This document shows positions 25,906-37,200 of a DNA stretch of 64,000 bases, piece after piece (the stretch's first letter is position 1; each line of letters opens with the position of its first letter). Source of the DNA: Gorsachius magnificus (Eukaryota; Chordata; Aves; Pelecaniformes; Ardeidae); the NCBI GenBank assembly GCA_034008185.1, contig CM067109.1, positions 58,458,801-58,522,800 on the forward strand. The letters are read 5' to 3'. The notes beneath the pieces were generated by a model. That model did not search any database. It saw nothing but the letters and a program-made list of their open reading frames with translations, and had not been told where the DNA came from. The translations under genes and the position numbers were made by a program.

Positions 25906-26202
25906 TGTCCTGGTTTTGGCTGGGATAAAGTTAATTTTCTTCATAGTACCTAGCATAGTGCTGTGTTTTGGATTTAGTACCAGAAGAATGTTAATAACAC
26001 ACTGATGTTTTTAGTTGTTGCCAAGTAGTGCTCAGACTACTGAAGGACTTTTTGAGCTTCTCCTGCTCGGCCAGGTGCATAACAAGCTGGGAGTACAGCA
26101 CAGCTAGGACAGCTAACCCAAACTGTCCAAAGAGCTATTCCATACCATATAATGTCGTGCTTGAGGGGATTAGTCGGTCAGTCGGTTGGTCACGGGGAGA
26201 GG

Positions 26203-26252
26203 GATCGCTGCTCGGGGACTGATCGCTGCTCGGGGACTGATCGCAGCTCAGG
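26203..26252 (+). repeat. 18-bp tandem repeat inside the LTR
   Basis: The unit GATCGCTGCTCGGGGACT occurs at 26203-26220 and 26221-26238 without mismatch, followed by a third degenerate partial copy (26239-26252). It lies in the U3-like part upstream of the TATA-type element, where LTRs often carry duplicated enhancer modules. It is unusually CpG-rich for the window. Confidence 0.9.
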
Positions 26253-26335
26253 ACAGGCTGGACATCGGTGGGCGGGTGGTGAGAAATTGCATTGTGCATC
26301 ATTTGTTTTGTATATTCTGTATATTATGTTATTAT

Positions 26336-26362
26336 TCCCATTATTACTATTATTATTATTTT
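26336..26362 (+). repeat. (ATT)n microsatellite in the LTR
   Basis: An imperfect ATT/TATT tract immediately precedes the ATTAAA signal of the solo LTR. It is probably intrinsic to the LTR family and variable in length. Confidence 0.8.
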
Positions 26363-26439
26363 CTCTTATTAAACTGTCTTTATCTCAGTCCTCTGTTCTA
26401 ACCTTTTATTTTCTTCCCGATTCTCTCCCCCATCCCACT

Positions 26440-26455
26440 GGGGGGGGGGGGGGGG
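26440..26455 (+). repeat. Run of 16 G inside the LTR
   Basis: An uninterrupted G16 lies in the 3' (U5-like) part of the solo LTR. The corresponding position of the related minus-strand LTR near 63,110-63,130 has only a short run and GATGGGGGAG-like sequence, so the long run is an expansion in this copy. Sequencing or assembly error in run length is possible. Confidence 0.85.
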
Positions 26456-26513
26456 AGTGAGCAAGCGGCTGCGTGGTGCTTAGTTGCCAGCTGGGTTAAA
26501 CCACGACAGTAAT

Positions 26514-28734
26514 ATTACAACATTCATCAACCCTAATTTAGCATCACTTTAAAAGATATTTCCTATTAGACTGATTTGTTCAAGAGATAGTTTATTGTTT
26601 TCAAAAGACATATTGACAACTGGTTGACCAGAGACCACCATCCATCTCACTGTTCTTTGGTTAGTATTGACTAATTTTACTCTATCAATGACAGTTGAAT
26701 GCTTTATCTTTTATTTGTTCACTGCTTATTTTTTGATGATGTACAATCAGTCTCTTTTATTCCACAAATACCATCCTCACATAAGATTTTTTAAGCAGAA
26801 AAGATAACACAAGCCAATCAATATTTTTAATTACAGTGCAACCAGTTGAGGGGAGTGAGATAAATGATCATAAATTCAATAAGTAGTTTAAGTTCTCAGA
26901 TGTACTTTGAATATTTGATTTTGCTGCAAGTTTTAGGTGGAATTACATTTGGAAGCAGGCAAAGTTAACAGGATCTGGTCTGGGGAACTGCTGGGTTACT
27001 TTCGGAAATGCTTCCATTAGTATCTGTTTCCTTGTTTGAGAATGTATGAAAGCATACATCCTGGCATAATCCAAACCAGACATACTAATGTGGGGAAAAA
27101 ATCGTCTCATATTCAGTAAGTATACAGCATCCTCTTTCGAAACAAGTTATTTCTTTTCAGTTTGATCATAGAAAAAAACAAAGCTGTTAACTTTATCTGG
27201 TGCTTCGTAGGCTTAGAACAAATAAACGAGCTAGTATACAGGAACTGAATTCAAAGAACAACTCACTGCTGAAGGAGGTAAGAAAGCTAAATATTGTGGA
27301 AGATTAAAAAAAATTAGTCTTATAACTAATTTTATAATTTATGACAGTTTTCATTGCATAGAGTACATTAAAGTTAATGGTTTTGCATATAAAATGATAA
27401 TCACAGTCTTTCAGCTCAGGGGAATGAATCTTCTGTCATGAACACAGTAACGCAGTAGGCTGGATGGCTCATGGCTGAATCCAATCATGTTCAAGAAATG
27501 GTCCTCTTCCCAGAAAAGGGAGCTCCCAACATTAGCTATTTTAGCAAATTCACCTTCAAAACATTTAATCCCATCATGCATTGATATTTTTTCACTTCTT
27601 AATTTTTCAAAGTTTCCATTATAGACACTTAGTTGAAATGGGAGAGGATGTATTACAATGTCTTTTAACAGTTATTTATCTAATTTATTTTTTCAATTTA
27701 TTTTATCTTTTTAATATTTATTTATTTATTTATCTTGATGATTTGCATCTAGTGATCAAGAAGCCAGCTGTATTTGTCAGGAGTTTTTTCAAATTAAGTG
27801 GGAAGTGGTTGGAGGGGTTGAGGGTTTGCCTGTTGATTGCTGAGTTGGTTTGCTGTAGTCTGTAACTTTGTGGGCCTACAGACTGGCTGTGGCTTGTTGA
27901 GTCTTAAGTATTGTGAGCTGGACAGAAACTTAGCTGTGCAGTGCCTTCTGTGGCAGCTGACTATGCAGGGAGAGTCTCTGCCAAAGGCTATTATGACAGG
28001 TTTTGGTCAAGGCGTGATGAGCTGCTGTTGTCAGCCCTGCTGTTCTGAGAGGACAAGGGAAGTATAATTTTTGCTCAGAAGGATGGGCTGCATGGTACAT
28101 GTAAACATTTATGAAGTTGGAAATCTTTGGAAAAGACATCAGATGTCTATTCAGATCAATTAAAAGTCAGGGTTAAATAAAATCCCAAACCATTACAACT
28201 GTTCTACTGAGTAACATTAGTTCTAATCAGAACTAAAGAGTCTAATGAGTTAAGTATTTGGTTGTAAAGATAGGTTAATGTTTATTTAAATTTAAACTGC
28301 AAAAGTCTCTGGAATTTGTCTCCCAAGACAGAAAAAAAAGTGTAGGAGAGAAGTCTAGGTCTCTTCAAAAGACTAATCACTTAACTGAAGGGATACCTGC
28401 AACTATTTAAAAAAGAAAATAACCGATAAAAAGGCATAGGGTAAAAGAGCAGAAAAGAAGGTCATGCCTTAAAAATCAAGAATTATGAGAAAGAATTGCA
28501 AAAAGTAGAACTAATACATGTTTTTAAAATTATATTGATGCAAAAGCAAAAAGTTCTTCAGGCAGATGGTGCTATGTGGTGAGGATGTGGTAATGATTAA
28601 ATATATATTATCAAAAATCAAGGAAAAATATTAAAAATGTTTTGGTTAAATATAAAATTTAAAAGTTTCATATAAAATATAATTAAATATGTATTCATAC
28701 AAAATTATATAAAATATATTTTAAATTACCTTAG
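26514..28734. other. Non-coding stretch, no gene seen
   Basis: AT-rich DNA with a (TTTA)n tract at 27716-27733. The frames at 27581-27865 and 27837-28067 have no recognised domain. The 27,780-28,070 part is somewhat GC-richer and might be an old repeat, but no ends could be defined. Confidence 0.55.
27716..27733. repeat. (TTTA)n microsatellite
   Basis: About four and a half units of TTTA within a longer T/A-rich tract (27,660-27,735). Confidence 0.85.
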
Positions 28735-30068
28735 TTTCCAGTAAACATGACAGAATGGAGAAGAGCAAATAAAAGTTGGCTGGCAAATGAAACTGGTGTT
28801 CTGAAAATGGGAGTTACTATGACTGAAATAGAAGAAAATCTCAAGGATTTAATGCATTCAGTTGTAAGCAAGTTTCAAGCTATAGCCCTGGATCCCGAAT
28901 AAGTAACATATGACTGTCAAATAGCAAATTTTTTTGATTAAGATAAGCAGTCAGGATAATGTACTGGGAAAAGGTTGTGTAATGCCTGTGGTTAAGACAA
29001 GAGAAAGAGAAGATCCAGAAAGATACAAGCCTGTTAACCTGATCTCAAAGGTCTTCAGAACTTTTATGCAAATTTGGAGGAAAAGTTGATTAAAAACTTT
29101 GGGAGGGGAGTAAAGTAAATTTTTGTATGAATTATGTAGCTAAATTGTGCTACATTAACCTGATATTTTGCTTTGATGTCTTGTCTTGTAGGCAATAGGA
29201 TTCCAGTAGATATAAGCTACTTAGGTTTTGTTAAGCATTTAAAATATCATCACAAACAAAATTGTTAATGAAATGGGAAAAATGGGATTTAGTAGATGAC
29301 CTGGAAGAGAACTTACCTAAGAAATGATGCAGAAAGGGCAGATATTTGCTAAAAAATGTTTCTTAGTGATGATTCTCAAGGTTGAAGCTTGAGACAACCA
29401 ATCTAATATTTGCATCAATGACAACAGGAAAAAAATAAAAAAAAAGAAAAAGTGAAAATCTGCAGATTGTGCAATGTCTACAGCAGGTGGCCAGAATAGA
29501 ACATAAGAAGGTTTAGATTACCTTGAAGACTGGAACCAAAAGGATAAACGGAATTAAAATCTATAATAACAAGTGCAAAGTAATGCTTTTAGCTACCAAT
29601 ATCTCTACAACAAATCGGGATCCAATCAGCCAAAAACAACAGCTGTGATCAGTTGCAGAATTACTGTGAACCCTCAGTGTGTTGCTGTGAAGAATGTAAA
29701 TGTGATCGTAAAATGATTCAGGTAACACATTCTCTGTGAAGGTATGAAAACTATTGACAGCACAGCACAAGGAACTGCACTGATCATGGACACATTCTTG
29801 TACTATGAAATAATAGCTCCACTAGAAATTTGGGGAAAGTAATGAAGATTGAGGGAATGAAAGGGTACCATCTGAGAGGAAACTAATATAGCAGGACTTA
29901 GGTGGCACAGGCACAAACAAGTGGTTGGCTATGAATTTGTTCAGTACGGTAGAAGAAAGTTTGTACCATAAAATCTTAGACCAGTGAGTTTTAGAATACT
30001 CTGTTTGCAATAGCAGGAGACAGAACTGGATGGCGCAGGAGGATTCTTCCCATGCTGAGTCCTACAGA
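28735..30068 (+). mobile_element. Ancient, heavily decayed CR1/L3-like LINE
   Basis: Three collinear relics of a CR1-clade reverse transcriptase region can be read on the plus strand. The first, at 29012-29056, translates as DPERYKPVNLISKVF, matching the N-Y-R-P-V-x-L block near the start of the RT. The second, at 29206-29238, reads VDISYLGFVKH and corresponds to the D-x-x-Y-L-D-F-x-K-A block with the catalytic Asp changed to Gly. The third, around 29515-29580, reads like the post-RT segment (LEDWNQ-type words). A 3' end resembling old CR1 termini (GCGCAGGAGGATTCTTCCC-like) lies near 30032-30050. Stops and frameshifts are frequent, so the copy is very old. The 5' limit is approximate. Confidence 0.6.
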
Positions 30069-31705
30069 ATAGTTTCAGAGTGGCCACCCTTTTAATACAA
30101 CTTAACTAGCCCAAATTTCTTTCAGTAGAGATTATATTTTTACATAGTCCACTTCTGAGCTTCCTGGAACTATTGCAACAGTAACTTCACTGAAAATATG
30201 CAAAAAAAAATGGATTTTATGCAGATAGCTATTATTTATATGCAAGTATCAATAACAAAATCAGCTAGAACAGGACAGTCCTGTAGAAACTTCCTTTGGA
30301 TAATAAAATTATGTTTTGGATTTACTTTCCTCTTAAAGTCCTTCTTTCTAATACTGAGGACACTAGTGTAGGCACCACTCAGAACTGCTGTGTGAGGTTC
30401 GGTCTAAGGGAATGTCCTTTCTTCTTTCCTATTTTGGCTATTTAATGATAAAGTATTCTGTAAGAGGTCTTCCTGTCAAAGGAGCTGTTAGAAACTGACT
30501 GCTGAGGCTGTGTTACAGGAATAGACGTTGAAGGTAAGAGGTAACTTTGCCATCTCCTCTATACAGGTCAGCACAGTGCCACAGAGATTAAATAGAATTT
30601 CACAGAAAAGCCAAAAAATCATTTTAATTGAGCCTGGACCTTGCAGCACAATATTCTTCTCTTAAAATAGAAAATTCCTTAAAGTAGAATGTTCTAAAAG
30701 AGCTTGAAAAGTGGCTTTTAATACTGACCTCAGTTAAAGAAAAAAAAAATGTTCTCTCTTTAGTTCTATTTAATCCTCATGGTACAGAGCTGCATCTCAA
30801 AAATCTTTCCCATCTTTTCCTTTTCACTTTTAAATTTGTTAATTTTTTTCCCCTGATTAATATATGAAGATGTATATTTAATTCCAGTACTTATGGCATT
30901 AGGAAAAAAAAATAATAAACAAAGAAGCTTAAAAGGTAGAACTAAATAACCAAAGAGAGATATTTTGGATATTTATTTTAAAATTAAACGTGGGACAAAC
31001 CCACATGATTTCACTTTAAAATGCATTTGGTTTGTAAGAATTTATCCTTGCTCAATTCATACCTATAATCCTATTAAAATCACTGGGAACTTCAGGGAGG
31101 GTATAGTCCTAAGGAAAAAATTATGCCCTCAATTACCTCTATATAATAAGGTTTGAATTTGCCCCTGAATGTCAGCTTCATCTCTAAAGATCTCATTTAA
31201 CACTTTGTCACAGCTGGATTCAGTGTCATAATTGCTTCTTTTTTTCCAAATGGATTAAATTTACTTTTACATCCAAGAATGTTGCTCAGTGGCATTTGTG
31301 CATTGCAGGCAAAAATTTTCACTAAAACAGAACGCATGGAAGATAGAAGAAGACAATTGACTTGAAGTGAATCTAAAAGTCAGAGAAGACTGTAACTAGA
31401 GGACGGAATTGTACTGGGTAATGGAGCCTGAACATGGCAGCTACTAATTATAGTCCAAATTATGTCCATGGGGGTCTCTGTCTACAAAGCTGAAGGAGCA
31501 TTTCTCCAACTCTTTCACTGCTAGAGCAAGGTACTGTAACACACGGGACCTCCAGGGATGCTGCTGCAAGTAAAAGAAGAAACGTCTTGCTCTTCAAGTG
31601 TTCCCTGCTGGCACAAACCCCTCTGGGCCAAAAAAGAAATTCATAAGCAATCAATTTAGCCACCATTAGTCATGGATGGGGAATACACAAAACAGCTAGG
31701 GAATT
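30069..31705. other. Non-coding stretch, no gene seen
   Basis: AT-rich unique DNA. The frames at 30965-31156 (plus) and 31460-31666 (minus) lack recognisable features. A splice-donor-like GGTAAGAGG near 30533 is isolated. Confidence 0.55.
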
Positions 31706-31945
31706 TCATTACAATAACTCCTGTTTACCAAACCTGTGCCAAAAATAAATGATTTCCTGCCTTGTAATAAAGTTCACTCTCCTCCACAAAACATGCAAAA
31801 CACAGTGGGAATTTTTCAGTATGATTCAGCTTTCAAATCCCCGGATCCAGAAACAGGCTCCAGGCTGTCCTATTTAAAATGTCACTTTCATAAATCTTAA
31901 CCATCAATTAAAATAAAATGTAACATGTCCTGCAAGAATAATTTT
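31706..31945. promoter_or_regulatory. Candidate conserved non-coding element (FOX and homeodomain cores)
   Basis: This block of balanced complexity has a FOX-type TGTTTAC (31722-31728), a TCATTACA core just upstream (near 31707) and CAATTA (31905-31910) followed by an A-rich homeodomain-like core. It has no homopolymers longer than five and no repeat similarity that I recognise. Enhancer identity is inferred from appearance only. Confidence 0.22.
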
Positions 31946-32200
31946 AAACACAGAAGATACTCTGGACTCTGAAATTTACTGCTAAGTGTCTGACTGTAGA
32001 CATCAGTAACATTTAAGAGAAAGAGTAAAAACTTTGTGTTATGAAATTGCCATCAAATAAAAGTCAAAGTGTGCCATTGTAAGGCTGCGTTTAGGGGTTG
32101 TGCCATTTTTACTTTAAAAACAAAAACATAGCACAGGGAGAGAGAGAATAGGTTCCCTGCATGTAGTTTCTCTTTAGTCTAAATAGAGTGGAACTTAAAT

Positions 32201-32275
32201 GGAGGAGGGGAGGGGAGGAGGGAACGAGAGGAAGAGATATGGAGGGGGAAAGAGATGATAGATAGATATAGATAT
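32201..32275 (+). repeat. Purine-rich low-complexity tract with (GATA)n
   Basis: GGAGGAGGGGAGGGG-type purine sequence passes into GATGATAGATAGATATAGATA. It is low-complexity DNA and a probable length-variable site. Confidence 0.85.
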
Positions 32276-33774
32276 CACTGCCACATCACTGAGCAAATGT
32301 GAATGAAAAAGCATACGGGCTCCCCACTAGGCTGTTTCTCAAAAGTCAGGATAAAGATGTGTCTTTAGATCACATTATCAAGGGCAATGAAGGTACCTAA
32401 ATACTAAACATAAAGTCTAAAGATATCTAAATGTTGTACCACAGCCTTTTCACTAGAGTTACCACTTCTTTTGACCTAGCAAATCTACAAGTACTTTTCA
32501 TTCTGCAGTGGACATAAATTTTCAGGCAACTTACAAGGCAAGGTAAGCAGTCTACCCGCAAGATTACTGGCTGATGCCTCTACCTGAGGAAGGCTCCTGT
32601 TATAAATTTTGTGTGCAGGAGAGTGTTGTGCTAAGCGGGAAGATCCCTTCAACAACCCTAGACAAGAGTTTTACCACCTGATGACTTCCCGCATTGCGTG
32701 TTTGCACACACATTTTCATTCTTGATTTTACCAAAACTAAGAATATTGGTTTGGTAGAGAACAGAATATGTCTGAACGTGGATAGCAGTACAATACACTG
32801 AAAAATGCATAAGAAAATTTGGTCAGAGTAGAAAAAAAAAAACAAACCAAGAGACCTGGACTCTGTCTGATCATTTTTCAGAGCAGTCCCTCTTTGGGAC
32901 TCTGGACTATTCCACACTGTTTATGATTTGATTAAAGCTACCTGCAAACTAATGAGATGTAGTTCTTCATTACTGGCATATTGCCATAGCACCTGTCTCT
33001 GTCATGTCTCATATGTTGTCTTTGTGCTTACTATAAACCTAGAAAATATTTTTTCTAGATAAAAAGCAAGTTGCTTCATACATCTGTAATGGGTAAATAA
33101 TGTATATAATAGACACAAGACTGAATGACAGCAAAAGTAGCGGGGAATTTGGATTTAGTTCATATTACACTTAGATACCCTGATTCAAATGTCTTATTGT
33201 TAATATATGTGATGGCCAAAGATCATCCACATTTTTCTGAGAAATAGAAAGAGCATCATCTTAACTGCTTTAGTTATGTCTCTGTGGGACTTCTCCAAAA
33301 TGCTTCTACTATGGAGCTACATTCAAATGGTATCGGGAACTTCTGACTAACCCTATAATCAAACAATTGCTTCTGAGGTGAATATGTGACAGTATTTTGG
33401 CATTTTACAGTATCTGTCTGTTCTTGCGCAATTCATAATTCCCACTGCAATCTATGAAACACAGATTCATAGAAATTGAGTTGAAGAGTTAAGGCCCATA
33501 TTTAGTTTTGGTTGTACTGTCTCTATTCCTTCACGAGTGTTTATGTCCCTTCTCTGCCTGCTGGCAAAAGCAGTGCTGTATCATTACTGAATCCTTCGAT
33601 TTTGGAATTGCCTCCTACCAGATATCTATTTAAGACTGAGTTTGGTCACTTTTAAAGCCAGTAACACTGTGTATGTCTCTTGTTCCTAGATTTTCACTAA
33701 CCACAATTTCTGGAATTTAATGCTATGATAATCTAATTTTCATTTTCTTACTTTCAAAGTCTATGTGTGCACTT

Positions 33775-33786
33775 GGGGGGGGGGGG
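33775..33786 (+). repeat. Run of 12 G
   Basis: A G12 homopolymer is followed by CTGCGCGTGGGG, unusual in this AT-rich context. No mobile element ends were found beside it. Confidence 0.85.
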
Positions 33787-34248
33787 CTGCGCGTGGGGAT
33801 TGCAACATTAAGTATTTGATTATCCTATTTGCTTAATGTCAGTTTCTTACATTTTCAACCATTTAAAGTACTTCCAGATTACATATTGATGGGTGTGTAA
33901 ATGACGGTAATAAGAATGATAATAAGGATAATTTCTGCAATTTGGAAGTGAATTTTTCTGAGTTCAGCTGTTCCCATAGGATTTGGTTTGCATGCAAATT
34001 AGGTGTAGAAAATAGGCCCATTCTGATTTTGAAAATGACCTGAAACTGAAGTAGATAGAGCTGTGAGAATCTGATTTCAGCCTAGGTAACCCTAGTAATT
34101 TGACGAAAACATTGGCAAATATTAGATGCATGAAACTATAATATGTAAGTGTGTAGTTATCTAGAATGGGAAGACTTGTATATATTGAATCGTAGATGAA
34201 GTAAGGGCGAAGCAAAAGAAAAAAGTACTTCTCTATATAATTAAATGC

Positions 34249-34264
34249 GCACACACACACACAT
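34249..34264. repeat. (AC)n microsatellite
   Basis: About eight CA units followed by a degenerate AT/AC-rich extension to about 34300. Part of a minus-strand Tyr/Cys/Val-rich chance frame runs through it. Confidence 0.85.
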
Positions 34265-37200
34265 AAATATGCATACACACATATACAAATATCTATATAC
34301 ATTTATACTTTTTTCCCCCTTCCTTCAATATATATGCAAGTGTGGGGTTTTTTTAAGATCTGAAAATTATGAGTTTTCTAAAAATGCCTTTGGGATCTGT
34401 TTTATCTCTGTATGTGAAGACTAACTTTAGAATTATCCTTACACACTATGTGTCATTATTAAATAGTTACATTTTAACTGATCTTTGGAATCAGTGAGAT
34501 GGTTACTTGTAAAGAAACAAAAACAGATTTGGGCTTCACACAAGTCCTGAGCTGAACAGACTGTATCAGACCCCTTTTTTGTTGCTGTCAAAAAGAAATA
34601 TATATTACCTGGAATTCTGGGCCCTAATCTTGCTTCATGCCACTTGTCTTTAACTTCTGTTTAAGTTAATGAGAGTCGAGGATACCCAATACTTTGTAGG
34701 AACTGCTAGGCAGCTCATAGGAGTGCGTTCTTTGTTAATTATATTTTCTTTGAACTTCAGCACTTAAAATTCAGGCCCCCCATCTTGCAAACATTTATGC
34801 ATGGGAATGATTTCTCACACGTACACAGTATAACCAAATTCAGTGGAACTATTCAAGTATCAGAGAGTTTGTAGAATCAGGCTCATCATTTGAAGATCTG
34901 CACCCGCGGAAAACAATGAAAGTTTTACCCTCATAATTTTACCATGTTTTACCAATGCCATAGCAATTTCTCCCATTTGTCAGAATGCTTTTGTGACAAC
35001 TAAAAGGGTTCATTGAAGGCAGAGTAAAAATTCTTGCAATATGCATGCATATTTTTTTCACATTATTGAATTAAAACACACCCCTGTTTTGGATGAGGCT
35101 TGTCTTTTAAGACTGTCTGACAGGAATAGTTGCTCTTGAGGAAGTACAGTCTTTGAGAAGGAAGACTCAAGGGAAGACAGAGTGGGGGAAAATGAGGGAG
35201 CCAGACCCCAAAGCACTGGGCTAAAATCTTCTGTATCTTTCTTGAGGAGTTATTTTCTCTTTTAAAGCTTTCAAGTTTTAATCATTACCTTATGGAATAT
35301 GGTAGGAAATTGTTAAAAAAATAATTGCATAAAATAATCACAAATGAAGTGCATTGAATTTGAAAACAGATTCTTACTACCAAGTTGCGTTAAGATTTAA
35401 GGGAGCAGCAATTTTCTGACAACACTATAATTATTATTTACTATTTAAATTGACGAATAAAAATGCTGCTGCTAAAAGATGTTTTAAAAATTAGCCTTGG
35501 GACACAGCACAAGCTCACTGGTGGGGTAAATACATGATGGAAATTTTCAAGATGTCCAGTGAGACACTTCCATCTTTAAGGCCTACTCCAGGTCTCAGTG
35601 AGACCTGGGAAATATATGCAGTACTTGGTTCCCAGCTCCTCCTGGAGGCCATCCTATCGTCTTTCAGCAACTCCTGATACTTCCCAGGAAAGGTATGATT
35701 TTAGCCACAAAATGTTTGAAACCAAAGTAAATCAGGAATCAGCTCACACATTTATCTGCAACCAAAGGCAGACCTCCAGAGAAGAAAAGGCCTCAGGACA
35801 AAATCCAGAAAGGCAAGAAGGATGGTAGATGTTGAAATGCATAACTCTGGGCACTGGGTTTCCTTGACTGCAGTCTAATAGCCTTGCAGATCTTTATTTT
35901 GCCTGGGGAAAGATAGGTGCCTTAAAGTGATCCAAAACAGGAATGGATCCAACCAGCCTCAAAAACAGTGATCCACAGAAACTCAGCCCAGGCAGAGCAG
36001 GAAGCCTCCTGGGGGGGAAGAAAAGGCAAGATGATTGTCATACACCTTGACATGGGCATCAAGCTTTTGAATCCTGGCTCCAGGAGGTGTTTCCAGGTAC
36101 TCACTGTCCACCGACCAGGAAGCTACTCTGAAGATAGTTTCAAACCTCCTTTCTTTGAAGAAATGAGCAACTCCTATTTTCTTTTACAGGTTCACTAGCT
36201 AGGGGTCTTCCTTTTCTTCAAAATCTTAGAGAGTCTATATAAAATGTGGAAGATTGAATTTTTTTTTTCTTCTGATAAAGTTGTCACAAACTATTTAAGA
36301 TTACCTCACTGAAGAGATATACCTGGGATACTTTTGTGAGAATTAGGGGAAAGGAGAGGGAAGGAATGTATCCTCATACCTTCTATTTAAATTGTTCCAG
36401 CACACTGAAACTACATAAAGAGGTACTAGGTGAGACACTAGCACTAAAAGAAAATATGTCATCCGGAGGGTAAAACAAGATCCGTATTCAAAGCTTAGTC
36501 TATTTTTTTAATCCAGTAATTGTTTTATGTAACATACTTAATTCCATCTAAATCAAATTCTGCCTACATTTTTTTCATGTATAATCCTTGGTCATTTCAT
36601 CTGAATTTTATATAGATATCATGCTATTAATATTAAATAATTTAAGAAAAGCTAATAAAAGTAATAAAAACATGGTAAATCTTATTTTTATCTTACATTT
36701 TAGAGAGTGTACACATTTCAATGCTGTTTCACAGAATGGTAGTGCTGATACACATGAACATGTTATGCTTACAGTGTAATGGGAAATGACATATCCAAAG
36801 CAAAGGTAAAATTTTAAAGCATGCAAAGGAAACATCAGGTGAAAATAACATTCCTAATGATAACTAGTGAGTGTTCCCTGAAAGTGTCATGGGTGCTTAG
36901 AACTTTTTCTGTTTCTCTTATTTCATCTGTTTCAAAATACACTGCAGTACTACATCTTTGAAGTTATTTTTGCAACTGATAAAGATGACTTTAAATTCTT
37001 TCTTCAGCCATATTCTGCTCTTCTTGCAAAATTTTGGTTTTGAATAAAGTGGACTTCACCATGAATTAATATAATCTTTCTGATGGAGTCCAGCCTCCAT
37101 GGATACACTTTGTGGTGGATCTCAGCTGCCTGTATTCCTGATTGTCCAGACAGGAGTAGGGAGTAGCCCATAATGCAGAACATCTTTCTCCTGGCTCATC

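Larger units (their letters stand above)
25906..26508 (+). mobile_element. Solo LTR of an avian endogenous retrovirus (ERVL-like), 603 bp
   Basis: The element starts TGTCCTGG and ends CACGACA (canonical TG...CA). It is bounded by a perfect 5-bp target duplication, GTAAT at 25901-25905 and 26509-26513. A TATATT-type element lies at 26311-26316 and an ATTAAA polyadenylation signal at 26368-26373, which sets the plus orientation. Inside are an 18-bp tandem repeat (26203-26252), an ATT-rich tract and a 16-G run. No internal retroviral genes are next to it, so it is a solo LTR left by LTR-LTR recombination. A 5-bp duplication suits ERVL-type elements; the exact subfamily was not determined. It shares its terminal regions with the element at 63,054-63,634. 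Confidence 0.93.

Noticed and set aside
30525..30545. Isolated splice-donor-like GGTAAGAGG
   Set aside because: No matching open exon or acceptor nearby; such words occur by chance.
33465..33530. Possible antisense CR1 end (ATTCATAGAAATTGAG-like)
   Set aside because: Only about 15-20 bp are suggestive, and no CR1 3' UTR continues from them.
33964..34302. 112-codon minus-strand frame with a Tyr/Cys/Val-rich start
   Set aside because: Its N-terminal part is translated from the (AC)n microsatellite and the remainder has no motif.
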